DNA from: Aldrovandia affinis
Lineage: Eukaryota; Chordata; Actinopteri; Notacanthiformes; Halosauridae
NCBI GenBank assembly: GCA_029706075.1
Contig: JAINUG010000048.1
Coordinates: 5,829,934 to 5,893,933 of the forward strand
DNA length: 64,000 nucleotides
Direction: 5' to 3'
Below, in pieces: positions 32,356-45,395 of this stretch. Below the pieces are notes generated by a model. The model ran no database searches, was not told where the DNA came from, and saw only the letters and a program-made list of their open reading frames with translations. The translations under genes were made by a program, and so were the position numbers. The first letter of the stretch is position 1. Each line of letters begins with the position of its first letter.

Positions 32356-35300
32356 TCAAGGGCGCTGTGATCCAAGTGAGCACTTCTGCATTTGTTCTTC
32401 TGGGACCGCCTCAGTCCTGGGTGCACAAAGGAGAGGGGAATTTATAGAACTTACTTCTGCTCCAGCAGCACTGAGACAATGAGTCACGCTCAGTTCCGTG
32501 TTTTTAAAATACACTGAAAAATGTTGCATGCGTGTCAGAATCAAGAATGAATTCTATTGCAATCAGGAGGGAAAAAATGATAGAATTGAATTGTAAAACT
32601 GATAAAGGGTTGCATACTCACGCATCATGAATATAAGCAATGCCACCAAAATGAGCCCAGTCCCAGGAATGATAGCACAGAGTGGATGACCACTGTCTTC
32701 CTGTGCATTGGCATGAGACAGTAAGTACAGTACTGTTTACAGGTGAGGTGCCCTATATTTGAACTTATGCAGGTACGAATGTCAGATGTAAATCCTCTGT
32801 ACTTACTTCTTTTCTGCTTTGCACCCTTGTCTGTGTTGAATATCCAGTGGAACCAATTAGTCCTTCTCTGTGTCGAGCTGTGGTCTGTAGCGAAGATGCA
32901 GTGGACCTAGCTGAAGTTGTACTGCCTATACAACAAAATATGTAGCAAAAAAACAAATTGACTGCTTACAGAGATCAAGTATAATGCATGTTCAAGATTC
33001 CTTCAAACTAATAATTAATAACTAATTTAATTAATTTGATTGTTTAATTGATCCCCATTAGAAGTCCCTGTATGGTATTATTTATTATTCTACAATACTG
33101 CAGATTGAACTACAACAAAACTATGGTCTTCAGCACTGAGATCATGAGATAAAGGCATAAAATATAAATATGAACCTTATAAATAAGACAACCAAATCAA
33201 TCCAAGACCATTGCGGATGAGTGGCTATTTGGAAATGACCTTGGTAGGCTTGCAATGTAAGTCCACTGGAAATTGCAAGAAAACAGGATCTTGATTAAAA
33301 AAACGTGTTAGAAATTAACCGCTCAAAAACCAATGTGACGTCACCCATTTGCTTTTATTTTGACCTCTCCTCCTCTTATGTTACTCACAGCAAGTACTAA
33401 AAATTGGTTAATTAATACTTCATACCATTAAGTCATGTTTGACATGACTCTGATACGTGAGGGTTTACCTTTGTGCAATTTGGTGCATACTTGCACATTT
33501 GATTTGTGATCATCCTTGTGTGTTTCATCCTTATAACCACTTATTGTTTCAAGACATTTTAAGGAGTTTCAGCTTTTGAAAATAGAAGTAAAATTTTGTA
33601 CTTTGTACGTATAATTTACTTCTTAATCTTTTCAAAGTTAAAAATGCATTCATTTATCCTACCTTATATAATTAGCATAACAAATGAACACAGAAATGTA
33701 CCACAGAGCCAATTTGTACTCATATGGTAAAAGGGGGACAAACAGACACATATAGCACTGAAATGGTAGTACCTGCTGTTGGATTGTCAGTAGCAGTCTC
33801 TTGTGCAGATTTCCACAAATAAAGTATAAGATAAATGCTGGGTGGTCATTTTAATACATCATTTACTCATTAACTTCAGTTATAACTTTTATTGTTGTCT
33901 TTACACATACCCTATGATGATTTATATTGCTATTTGGAAATAGATTACAATCACAATGCAAATCAAGGATAAACATAAATGGATGTGTATAAGACTGACA
34001 CTGTTGTAAAACACATCAGCAGGTAGTGTACAGGAGACTCAAGCCACATTTCCGAGAGATGTTTGAAAGTTTAAAGACAGATCACATCTACATATCTTAA
34101 GCGATTGCCAGTTTAGATGGTAATCTTTGAATATACTATTTTCACTAGTCAGCATTAACTGGCAGATAGCTTGCTGACTGCTAGCTAGTCATTTCATCTC
34201 CTATGTTATGGGAAACAAATGAAAGAAAACAATGAACTCCTTGTTGATTGTTTGTATAGCACTACTAAAATATGCCTACCTTTTCGAATGATCAAATTAA
34301 AGATTTGTTTCAGGTCGTTAAACAGGCCTGGTATCTCCACCCTGCATCCGTAGATCCCAGAGTCATTCTCTGTTACGTTGATGATGGTCAGGGAGACATC
34401 TCCCTCCATCACTCCTCTCAGTAACTGGTATCTGTCCGATTTTTTGAAGGTCACTTTATCGCCATCAGTTGATATGATTGTGTTACTGCACTTAGAGGCA
34501 GGCACTTCAGCTCTTCCCCAACACATTTCACTATTTCCGTATTTGTTTGTATCATATTTACAGGGCAGAGTTACATTCTCTCCAACATCAGCAGAGTGGG
34601 AGCCTCCATTGACTGTGAACAGAGGGAGAAGAGATATTAACATTTGAAAGTTTTTTAAATATTTCCAGTTTTTTTACACCCTTTGTAAATCCCAATTTTG
34701 CTTTGTGAATCAGTTCCCAGTCAAGCATAAAGTACTGAAAAACTTAATCTGGAGAATGTATTATTACTAAGGACGCAATATAGTACAATGGTTAGGGAGC
34801 GTGGCTTGTAATGCAAAAGTTTTAGGTTTGATTCCCAGGTTGGGCACTGCTGTTGAACCCTTGAGCAAGATACTTAACTTGAATTGTGTCCGTAAATATC
34901 CAGCTGTATAAATGGATTGTATGTGAACTGTTTGAGCTGCTCTGGATAAGAGCGTCTGCTGAATGCTTGTAATGTACTAGCTATTCATCTGCGTTAGTCA
35001 GAGCAGGAGTTTAGATGGACTCACTTTATTTTTTTGTGTCAGTACTTAGTAGATACACAATCTAGATCATTTACACCTTTCCACAATGGGCGCCTCAGAG
35101 GCCATTCAGAATGCATTTCTTTCTCGTTTAAAAATGCATGACATGTTTATCCCAATGTTTAACTAATTATTTAGGTTGTGCATTTGACAGAAATATATTA
35201 ATATTTGAATGGCCTCGACGAAGAGCCGGTGCGAGTTCATCGAGGAGCAGGAAAGGCGTCCATGGTCAGTTGACATCTCGGAGGAGGCGGATCTACCGGC

Positions 35301-38300
35301 CTGGAAAAATTGGCTCGTTACCCAAAGGACAGGTGGCTGGGGGGTGGGGGAGGGTGAATGAAATAAATAGAGGGTATAAGTGGCAACCAAAATGGGTAAA
35401 CTGCCGTGGGCAAATGTACCCTTTATTTTTTTTCGATTAACTTCCCTCAGGAGCCTGCCGCCCGTCACTATGGGTCAAGCCAATACTCCGAGGCCGGCAA
35501 TGAACCGTCTCTTCTGAGATGGAACTCGCCCACCTACTCTATTGGGACGCCCTTTGCGCTTCTCGGCGAGCTCATGCTGGCTCTCCCTCCCACCTCCCCC
35601 TGGGGCGGATAGCCAATCGAGGCTCTCAGCCAGAGAGTGGGCAACTTGCATTCCAGGCGAATGCTTTGACCGTTATGCTACCTGAGGCCCCTTGTCACAC
35701 ATTTTTAAAACAGGCATCACAATATAATAATGTAAGGAATAAACCATCACAAGCCGTATGTTGTCAGCATATATACGCACGCCTGGGGTGTGGATGCGGC
35801 ACGAGGCTGAAAGCCCCAGAAGTGCATATATATCCTGAGAACGCACAGCTTGCAGTGGTTTATTCTGCTTATACCAGGGCTACTTGCCACATACAAATAT
35901 TAAAATGCAAAAGTGTGAAAAATTCTAACCGTTATCAAGTAAAAATGATAATATGTTGGCATTTGTAAATCTGTCAACAAATATAGTTCTCATTTGCCCA
36001 GCTTCAGGATGAGATGAAAGTCTTCATTACTTGCACAGTAGATGGCAGCAATGGGCTAAAAAAAGACCAGCCAGAAATAAAAATAAAACATGACAGATAT
36101 TTTTAAATATGTGTTGTAAATGGACATTTATTCCAGTCACATCCTTGTTCTGAAGAACACAGACAGAATTATAGCAAAAAAACTGTTAGCTTAAGTCAAG
36201 ATTAGCTCAAAGGAGCAATGAGGGGGAAGATTTAAAAAAAGAAGTAGGTTAACACAATAACAGTGCTAACATCAGACTTCAGTCCGGCAAAAATATTATT
36301 TTAATGGAAGTAGACCAAGCAGACCTTGCTCTAAAATTGAAACGGTGCATCAATAGATCTCATCCAGTCGCCCCCTTTGTGTTTGACTCTGATTAAATTA
36401 ATTCTACATTTCAATCATTTTATTAAGATTTGTATACATCTACCAGTAATTTTAACACAGAGATTTTTGGAAATGACTTGCCGAAATTGAGTAAAGCAGA
36501 ATCAATTGACCTGGGCCGTCCCATTTCTTTGGAGGAATTGCAGTTAGCACTGGAAGGTACTACTAAAGGTAAAGTCCCAGGACCAGATTTGTATACCCCC
36601 AGAATTGCTATTGCACTTCTGGGATATTCTTGGCCCACTTTCGCTTGAAGCCATACAGTCTGCACTGCACTCTCATCCCTTTTCTGTTTTTTGCAGAATG
36701 CGTCAGCGTTCGCCTTTATCTCCAGCCCTGTTTATCCTCTCTCTTAAGCCGTTAGCTCAAAATCTTAGACAGCATCAAATTATATCCTCTATCAAAATTA
36801 AATCATACTCTCATTTTATATCGTTGTATGTGGATTACGTCATCCTGTATATGACAGATATTGAGAAGTCAATATAAAATCTTTTATCAACCTTTGACGT
36901 AGTAAACGCTTTATCTGGTTACAAAATGAACTGGACGAAATCTGCATTGATGCTACTCAGTGATAACGCAAAAAATGCCTCTATTCCTTCAACAATTCCT
37001 GTCAGAACACAGTTGAATTACTTGGGTATAAATATCCAAACCTCTCTTCATGGTATAGTCAAGTATAACTATGAGAAAATATATACAGATGTTGAGCAAA
37101 ATTTGGCCAAATGGACTAACATGCCAGCTTCCTTACAGACCAGAATTGCATCAATAAAAATGAACGTTTTGCCTCGCATTAACTCTCTTAGCATGATGAT
37201 TCCGCTGCCTCCACCAGTTGATTATTGGAAAAATAGCTCCGCGTGGCTTGGGAAAATAAATTATAAGTATCCAATTGAAGTGTATTTTATTTGTAGTTCT
37301 AAATTTCCTCGCGCACGAAAATCCGACGGGCACAAGTATTTTTTCGCATTGCACCCCCCCACGCTACGCCACTGGCGGCTCCCAGTGTTTACTTTTCCGT
37401 GGAAACCGGGTCCAAATGGCTCTTTGAGCACTAAGCAAACGTCAAGTCCCAATTGTGATCTGTGTCCACCTGGGACTCTTGGCACATTGAAACATATGGT
37501 TTGGGACTGTTCAGAGGTTTATACATTTTGGAAGGAGGCGACATCTATACTCTCAGATTTAATAGAGAAAGATGTCCCCAACGAGAACCAATTCCTCTTT
37601 TGCTTAATGACGATTCAAAAATGCAGCTAAATGAGAAACAACGTATAGTGTGGCTTGCTAGTTTAACGGCAGCAAAAAAACTAATTGTACAGCGATGGCT
37701 ACCTCCACATAAGCTTTACATTAGAAAGTGGTTTCAATATTTTCAGGATGTTGTTATGATGGAACTCTCCACTGCTAGAATTCATAAAGCTAAAGCTGCT
37801 ACACTGGAAATGTGGGAAGGAGTTGCTTCTGAAATCATAGAATTACTTAAAACGCAAGTAGAATAACTGTATTTGAAATGAAGGGTGTAATGACATTTGA
37901 CCTCAAAGTTTGAGATGATATGTTATGAAATGAAATAATGTATTCGGAATTCTGTCTTTATTCTTTGTATTGTCCCTTACAGCTCTTATTATTTTTGTAT
38001 TTGTTTAGAATTTATAATGGAAGGGGTGAGGGTGGGGGGCTGCCAGAAGGGGGTCAGGGGAATATAATTGTCTTGTCCTGTACTGATTACTGAAAAAGAA
38101 AAAACAATTGCTCAAAAAAAAAAAAAAAAGAAATACTCATTTAAAGTGACCATAATAAGCATTATTTTAAATGCATTACATTACAGGCATTTAGCAGACG
38201 CTCTTATCCAGAGTGACTTACAGTTTTACATTTATTTACACACAATCCATTTATACAGCTGGATATTAACTGAAGCAATTCAGGTTAAGTACCTTGCTCA

Positions 38301-39238
38301 AGGGTATAACGGCAGTGTCCCACCTGGGGATTGAACCAGCAACCTCTGAGTTACAAGCCCAGTTCCCTAACCATTACGCTACACTGCCTGCAACAATGCT
38401 ATTGTTGCCATTGCGTAATGATTGTTTTCAGGGATGTTTAAAAAGTTTAAAAGGCATGACATTCTCTGGTAAAACTGATTGTTATGTGAGAATACAATAC
38501 ATTTAGGGTTTCCCTCAGTACTTTATAGTCAAGGTGGGCCCCATGAACAAAACAACTAAACTAACAACTTGAGAGAAAAAAATGTAAAATAGCGGCATCT
38601 CCTGGCCAAAATAGGTATGGTTGATGATAACAGCTGTTTTCCTTAAGCCAAGAAAAACTGCTTGCAGTGATGTTTCTTGCAGTGGTGGAAAGTAGAAAAG
38701 CAGAAATACTTCATTACTGTAATTAAGAATGTTTTATTTGCATCTACTTTTACTCTTACTCAGCAACATTTTAAAGAAAATATTGACTTTTTACTGTTAT
38801 ATTTTCTGTGTGATCCCCCAGTACTTGTTCCATTATGCATTTTGGCATGTCTTGTACAATAACAAGATCGCAGGTCCCATAAAACATCACAACATCCAAC
38901 TTAGCTAACACACAATTGGAATCAACCCCAAATCAGCCCCTTACACACAGCATGCCAAAGAAGACGGCAACAGTGGCTTGTTCTGACACGACGACAGTTC
39001 AGCTGCTCCATCAGCGGCCGACCAGCCATGGCTAAATGTTCAAGTCTATATAGTACTCTAGAGTAAACCGTCAGCACGCTGCCCTTCCTCATAACAGCTG
39101 TCACAGACGGCCTCAGAAACATGATGCTGCTGCGCAGACATTGGTGTGTCTCTGCATTCCCCAGGAGTTTAATTAGAACTTACCTGGGAGCAGGTAGAAG
39201 AGCAGCCAGCTCAAGATGTAGGTGCAGAGAATGTTCAT
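32356..39238 (-). CDS. Gene C: TIM-like receptor (array copy 2)
   Basis: Exons homologous to gene B: signal 39238-39184 (identical peptide), IgV 34612-34280, stalk 32935-32817 and transmembrane 32700-32622 (79 nt, three codons shorter; [14 protein letters not shown]). The mucin exon has lost its acceptor to a deletion; a weak in-frame substitute gives 33799-33773, and skipping it also keeps the frame. The tail is not homologous to B's. One in-frame reading is 32470-32455 (16 nt) plus 32416-32356 ([19 protein letters not shown], stop), giving 229 codons. A different acceptor for the 16-nt exon would give another tail ([18 protein letters not shown]). The receptor part is well supported; the tail is inferred. 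Intron 1 carries a SINE, L1 and hAT pieces. Signal exon to TM exon is open throughout, so it may be expressed. Confidence 0.6.
34280..34612 (-). CDS. IgV exon of gene C
   Basis: 333 nt, phase 1-1. CC' region reads [21 protein letters not shown] loop PGLFND. Four cysteines and two N-V-T sequons as in gene B. Confidence 0.9.
34775..34979 (+). mobile_element. SINE (family 1), array copy 2
   Basis: Same insertion as 18247-18449. Confidence 0.85.
35208..35692 (+). other. Conserved unidentified segment plus tRNA-like part, copy 2
   Basis: Here the [14 protein letters not shown] piece and the [20 protein letters not shown] piece are contiguous, without the piggyBac-like insertion of copy 1, followed by the tRNA-like segment (bottom strand, 35692-35590). 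Confidence 0.45.
36303..38130 (+). pseudogene. Truncated L1-type LINE, array copy 2
   Basis: Same LINE copy as in array copy 1, with the 3' end preserved. RT motifs at 36600-36880, then 36926-37230 open ([19 protein letters not shown] ... LPPPVDYW). A deletion joins this to a hAT fragment, and the Cys-rich end follows ([19 protein letters not shown]). The C-terminal frame ends [10 protein letters not shown] at 37866. A 3' UTR and an A-rich tail (about 38107-38128) close the element. YVDY replaces the catalytic YADD and the RT core is deleted, so it is inactive. Confidence 0.85.
37235..37438 (+). mobile_element. hAT-like fragment inside the LINE
   Basis: Right-hand part of the hAT-like element seen whole at 51786-52055. 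Its left end and the LINE up to VDYW are deleted, and the LINE frame reads through it (37230-37440), making a 234-codon chance fusion. Confidence 0.75.
38172..38391 (-). mobile_element. SINE (family 1), inverted, copy 2
   Basis: Bottom strand: head AGTGTAGCGTAATGGTTAGG, B box GGTTCAATCCCC, tail GGATAAGAGCGTCTGCTAAA. It inserted beside the L1 A-rich tail. Also at 52797-53022. Confidence 0.85.
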
Positions 39239-40720
39239 TGTGAAGTGATCACAGAGACACTAATGCACACCACATATACATACACACGTGCACACACACA
39301 CAAAAATAGCTCCGCGTACTTGTTCTGTGGTCAGCTGTGGACACTCTGGTAGTCACATGAAGGCCTTCAACAGTCAACAGGCTGAAGGCCTTATTCAGAG
39401 TAAAAAGGCAGTTTACCAGAATGGGACACATACTTGTCCAGACTTCAATGGGACACAGACGGGTCCAGTTCTTGGATAGTCAGAACTAATGTATCTGACA
39501 AAGAAGGCATAACCACTATGTTATATGGCAAAAATAAAAGTGGCCTTAACAATGCTTATTAAAACTGGCTTCTTACAATAAAGCAGTCCTTAAGTTAATA
39601 CATTACATTACATTACAACACAAGTATGAATATTTATGCTCACGAATGAGGAAATCTTACCCTTGAAACTCAAAATAGCTCCATGCTTTTGAATCAAAAG
39701 AAAATAATCTCATTGGTGAATGTGAAATCAGTGACAATTAATCCAATTTGCCTGAAAAACCACGAGCTGGTAACCTAACTCAGACTGGGGCTGAAATGTG
39801 GAAAAAAACATTACCTAACACTTTCCTAACACTACTACAATGACAAGTACTGTGTCAGACTGGACTGTTGGATCTCCTTTTGAGGTGTAGAAAATGGGCA
39901 TAAATGCAGATGTGTGCTTTTTCCAAGTGCTTTTGATGAACGCTTTTTTTGCTCCAACATATGCTATGGCTCTTTTGGGTGGTGCAATTACATTCAAGCA
40001 AAACAAGTATGGACTGGAATCCAGAGAGATTTACTGCTAAAATATGTACATCTATATATATCAAATTGTAAAAAGTGAATCATGTTCTGTAAGGTCTCTC
40101 TTTCTCAGAAAGGGTTCTGACAAGAAGTTATATCTCACTGTGGTCTGCTGGTTGCTTTGGGTGGAATTTACACCTTTGTAGATCTGAGTCATTGTGTGAT
40201 GCAGGTTTCCTGTTAGAAATTAATTAAGATGAAACAAAAGTTAGGGGGCAGCTCAATGTACCATATTGATTTCAATGTGACAAAACAGTTGACAGTGTGG
40301 ATCAGTAGAAGTCTGATTCTATTTTGTTCTTAATCAGTTTAATAAAACACAACAGCCCGTATGATGACAGTAGATTGTTACTGAGTCATGTTTATTGGTG
40401 AATACTAATTTTAGTTTCACATCATAAAAATGTTACAGGTTTTCATGATGATGCTGTTCTGAATCTGTGAACATCTGAATGTAGGCTATGTAAGAAAGTA
40501 CGTTTGTAAGTAGTCATTTGTTATTTCTAGGTTTATTATTCAATGGATACCTCTTCTGTTGTTTTATTTCTAATAAAATCTAGATAACTAAAATAATTTA
40601 AAGAGTACAGTCTACCTGTGTGAAGCGTGACATTTGAATAGAGGTCAAATATGTTTTCACAAGAAAAATCTAGAGCAGGTGACCACTGGGCTGTCATTCT
40701 GAATTTCAGCAGTTATTCTC
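39239..40720 (-). promoter_or_regulatory. Conserved 5' flank of gene C
   Basis: Near-identical to 25137-26817, apart from deletions (for example after TCACATGAAGGCC, and the GTCCATGACATCAACACAAC stretch lost near 40160). Confidence 0.4.
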
Positions 40721-40723
40721 CAG

Positions 40724-41360
40724 GGGCTCTATTTTTGTGCCGGCGGTAAGCGGCGCTATGACCTAGTGCTGGCGAATTGCCAGTTTCGTCGCAAACAGAA
40801 TATTTCCCGCCTCCGCCAAGTTTGGCAATTTCGTGGTGCGCAATGAAGGCGTTTGCGTGGCTATAGGTTGGGCAGCGCAATAGCGGTTACGACAATGAAA
40901 ACAGTCGGCACTATGCAAGTTTGGTGTCAAATAATGAGTTTGTGTTCATGTCCAACTAGACCACCTCTTAACGCAAACGCTAGCACTCTGTGCAATTTGG
41001 TGACTTTATTGATGAGCACATATGAACATAGGGTTATCTGAAATCACATGAGAATGTTTTGTGAATATTGTACATTTCCCCCCACGTTGAGGCAAATCGT
41101 CCAATCCATGGGTAACTTGCAAGCTGTAATCAATTAAGCTCAAAATGATTTAACCACAGCCTGTGGTTATTCAATGCACGGACATGAAAGACTGAAGCCA
41201 GCAGGCCATCCATCGCTACCGTTCAGTAAGATACACGTGTTAAATAAATATATGTTTGTATGCACATTGTTTTTCTTATGTGAAAGGGTTTTATTCTTTC
41301 CATTTGCACTACAGAAAATGGAGTACATAAGTACAAAGGAGTACATCGCCGAAGGCGATA
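40724..41360 (+). mobile_element. Harbinger remnant, copy 2
   Basis: Follows the same CAG and starts GGGCTCTA, so it is the same insertion as 26821-28286. It tracks that element to GGCGATACCGTGA, then diverges; the transposase DDE part is missing. Confidence 0.75.
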
Positions 41361-42248
41361 CCGTGACTTCTACCTGAAAAATGAATGTAACGCGGTAGCG
41401 TCGTGTTGTCATTTACATCTTGTTTAATATCTTGCGTATTGCAGCTGCACTATGGATGTATAAACATGTTTATATTTTGCTGGTGCACTTCCTACCATGC
41501 TGTGCCTCAAACAGGTTATTTTTCCGGCCGAGTGATGATGTGACCTAATCAGCTGCAATGCAACAGCTAATGAATTTAACCAGCAAAAGTAAAGTTAGTG
41601 TCCTTTTAAAAAGAGTTTGCAGCTTGCCATGAGAGATCTGCTCCAGGACGAGTGAGTAGGGAGCTCTACTTCAATTCCGGGGCCCGGGGCTCTGATTCTG
41701 AGTAAGACATTTGCCGGGGAGCAAAATCTGATTCTTGGCACAAATTAAGCACTGGGTGTAACGTTATCCGGTTGCTATTTGCTGCAGTGAGTGCAGTCCG
41801 CCTATTGACCACTTTCCCGGACTCTGACCTTTCCCATGATTCATAGCGGCGTCATTGCGGACTGTGTTGAAAACAGCCTCCATTTAGTTACATTTTTCAA
41901 GCAAATTGCCTTTATGGCTAACGGAAGTTGGTAACCGTACTGGAAATGTGTCGAGTGTCATGGCGATGGTCATTCCTAGTCTCTCTCAGGAAAGTGATGG
42001 ATAGCATTGACGGTGCTTCGCTGTCCTTGGGTATCGTGCTCCCGGCCCTGACCACTCTGTGACAGATTCACCTTTTACCTGCACGTAATCAATAGTTTTA
42101 TTGGGATCCCTGTTTTAGATAACGGATCTTGAAATGTATTGACTAGCTTGATCTCGTGGAATATTGTATTGTCCGGGGTCATTTTAATCAAACATTTCAG
42201 GTCTCTTCCCTTATTGAGTGATGTAGTGATTCCATGAAAGTATATTTG
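41361..42248. other. Spacer, no feature seen
   Basis: Unique in this window. Short reading frames only. Confidence 0.4.
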
Positions 42249-42804
42249 TGTTACGTATTGGATACGCAGGTGAATACAGGTAGGACCCAAGCGCAGGACG
42301 ATGACACAGGATGATATAGGTGAGGGTATTTATTAAATAAATACACACAAGGACTGGAACAGGGGAACAGAGGTAAGGGCAGGCAAGAAGGCAAGCTGGC
42401 GTAGGGAAGCTGGCTTGGAGGCAGGGCAGGGAGCTGGCTGGTCCGAGGGCACGCGGCAGGACAGGCAGGACAGGCAGGACAGGCAGGACGAAAAACTACT
42501 GGATACCAACGGGGAAGGAGCCAGGCAGGGAAAACACACACACAACGAACTGACACCGAATGAAGGGGAAACCGGGGTACATATACTCTGCAGGGCTGAT
42601 GAACTTGATGGGAGGCTGGTGTGCCGGAATAGGCAACAGGTGAACATGATGAGTGGTAACGAGGGAATGATAACGGGATAATTGAAAATAATAAAACAAT
42701 TAACACAACAATCACAAGGGAGAAAAGGAAAACCGAGACAGGAACAAGGGAAAAACTGTCAGGAAACACAAGGGAGGTGGACAGGACAGGACGGAGACGT
42801 AACA
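42249..42804 (-). mobile_element. Solo LTR (TGTTACG family)
   Basis: 556 bp, ends TGTTACGT and ACGTAACA, flanked by the 5-bp duplication ATTTG (42244-42248, 42805-42809). An AATAAA signal near the bottom-strand 3' end suggests minus orientation. It contains CAGGA tandem repeats (42457-42489); the long Pro/Cys/Ser frames here are low-complexity artefacts. Probably Ty3/Gypsy type. Confidence 0.85.
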
Positions 42805-43157
42805 ATTTGACCCAAGTTTCACATTTGTACCTTATCTAGTGCATTTATGGCTAATGTGAGCTTATTTATGAACAAGGAAAACCTGCAGGGATTCATTCAT
42901 GTTTACACTCTCCAAGAGGTAGAACCTCTCTCCACCATTCTACATTAGTTTGAATTGAACTGGCAACATGATTATGTGGCTAGAAGGTTAATACGCTAAC
43001 GATTTGAGCGTATGTGAAGTGCTAATTGAAATGTGACTAAAACCAGTATTGAATAGCTAGCCAACCATGTATATGATAGCAGGGACTTTCCTTCTATTGC
43101 AATCAATGTAATGTGTAGCTAATTACTGTAAAATCTCCTCGACCTTATTTCCCATCA

Positions 43158-43493
43158 CTAGATTTTGCAGAGCAGACTGCAGCATACCAGTCTGTATAAA
43201 TCCACTGCTATGTGTTGTGCAGCACAGAGACCAAGGGTTTGGGGAACGTTTCCACCTCTCAAAATCTTTTGGCGGGGGGGGCTGCGTCCATTCACACTTT
43301 CCTGTGAAGCTGCGATGGGTATTTCCACACTCACGGGCAGGTCAGTTCCTGACTTGGATAGTGAGGGCTGTGATCCATGTGAGCACTTCTGCATTTGTTG
43401 ACCTGGGACCACCTTAGTCCTCTGTGCACAAAGGAGAGGGGAATTTATAGATCTAACGTCTTCTCCAGCAGCACTGAGACAATGAGTAACCAC
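43158..43493 (-). pseudogene. Decayed TIM-like cytoplasmic tail segment
   Basis: Bottom strand reads [36 protein letters not shown] and [16 protein letters not shown], matching in order the tail regions of C (32480-32260), D and E. The donor after the first part reads GTTAGA rather than GTAAGT. No transmembrane or Ig exon belongs to it. Confidence 0.5.
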
Positions 43494-45155
43494 AGACGTT
43501 CAGTTCTGTGTTTTTAAAATGCACTCATCAGTGTATATTTGGTGTATTTGCTCAACACTTACCAAGAATTACTGAGAATTAGGCCTGGAATGAAAATCAC
43601 TGCCCCCATCTGTGTTTTGGTTAGAAACTTTTCCTGAAATCTGCAAGGAATCCTAGGTATTCTAAATTGATACAAAATGTAATGAGTGTTCAGTGCGATT
43701 AAACGGTAATAAAGAAATCTGGAATAAATGTAGAGGGTAACTGAATTTATCATGTTTTCAGCTATAGCAATACGAAAACAGACACTTTCACTGAATCATA
43801 TTCTTATTTTTTTGCCGTTTAAATGAAACATGAGAGCATGATTGAGTAGACATGCTTACTGTAAATAAACATGCAGGCTACTCACCAATGGAGATGGGTA
43901 TGTTGCTTAGGATTCAAACCTGTAATTTTGTAAAAATGTTGCCATATTTATTGGTCTGCACTTGGTTATGTTAAGTTTTGCTTTGGTGTTCCTTAAAGTA
44001 AAGCTATCATTTTGTTGTTTAATTGTGTAGTTAATATTAGTTATGTTGTTTAATCAGTTCTTTAAAGTCACATTTGATTGCAGCTTTCACAGTGTAATTT
44101 CCTCATCACCTTTCCTGGCAGAGAAGCCCCCTCCCTTTAAATACAGGCCTGAAATACAGAAATTGAGCATTCACCACTAACTCCTCAGGATGAATAGGGT
44201 AGGTAGATATGCGTGTACACAGTGCTTTTTATCAGGTCACACACCAGAGACTCATGCAGTTGTCGTACTGTGTGGACCCTCTGCTGGTCATGAGACTTCT
44301 TTCCTTTCGCCCCATACTTTTACTGGCTTAGTTATTGTCTGATTACTTATTTTGTGCCATTTATGCCTACATCTTGTATAGTTGGTGTATTTTAATTTAC
44401 ATTGCATGTACTCATATGCTACACCGCTAATTGTTAAACACGTATGATTTTGACATTTTGCTAAATCGTATGTATGTGGCAAATTACATAGGCAACAGGA
44501 CGGCTATCTAAATTTCCTATTGTTCAATACTGATACCATTTTTGACATGAAGGTACACCCAATATTTTTCAGAAGTTATCAATTTTTTCAGTGAACAAAT
44601 GTACAGCTTCAAAGTATGTCATCGCATTACAGTATTTACATAATATGCAATTTGCTGTCTCCATGAGGATCAGTGAAACAGGACTACAGTGCTCTGTCGC
44701 ATACTGTAGGTGCCCTGTTCCTGGAGTCAGTGTTTTTGTCTACTGTGACAGACCCCTGTGACAGGACGTACCACATGGTAGTGAATGGCACACTGTTGGA
44801 ATCCTGTTTGACATCAGAACACATCGACTTCACGTAGCTCCTCTTCATGTTGATTTGTGCCAATCAGCTACACCAAACAGAATAATTGTTTTGTGAAGTG
44901 GCACAGTGTTGTCATGTTATGGGTGGTTCACAGTCTGGTTCATTCTCTGTACAGATGCAGTGATATGTATTCCCGTGATGCAAGAGCCTCTGGGTTGACT
45001 TATTTTAATTCTACATTAGTAAACTGGCAACAGAATTATGTGGAGAGAAAGTAAACTCCCAGGATGATCCAGGTGTATATCAGCTGCTAATTGAAACATA
45101 ACTTTAAGGAAAACCACCAGGACTCTGGCCTTGAATGGCTAGACCCAATAATATA
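43494..45155. repeat. Duplicated spacer (partner 29640-31275)
   Basis: Near-identical to the spacer upstream of gene C, with scattered substitutions and small indels. No genes. Part of it (43925-44390) occurs a third time at 56105-56600. Confidence 0.85.
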
Positions 45156-45395
45156 CAGGGGGTAGGCAAAACAATGAAAACACCAAATGAAAAAGGACTT
45201 GAATTTGGAGTACCTAAATCACAATGAAAAAGGAGTTTACACATGTTTAATATTAATGGAGAGATTCATGTTAGATTTCCACTGCCTTCATCTCTCAAAT
45301 AACTGGACACTTTCCTTCTTGAAGAATGGTCCAATATCCCACTAGAAACCATTCAAAACTTGTTACGATGAGTGTTTCCATTACTTTGCCTACCC
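45156..45395 (+). mobile_element. Tc1-like deletion derivative, second copy
   Basis: Array duplicate of 31277-31516. Confidence 0.7.

Noticed and set aside
42251..42805. 184-codon Pro/Ser/Cys-rich bottom-strand frame
   Set aside because: Lies exactly in a solo LTR and follows its CAGGA repeats.
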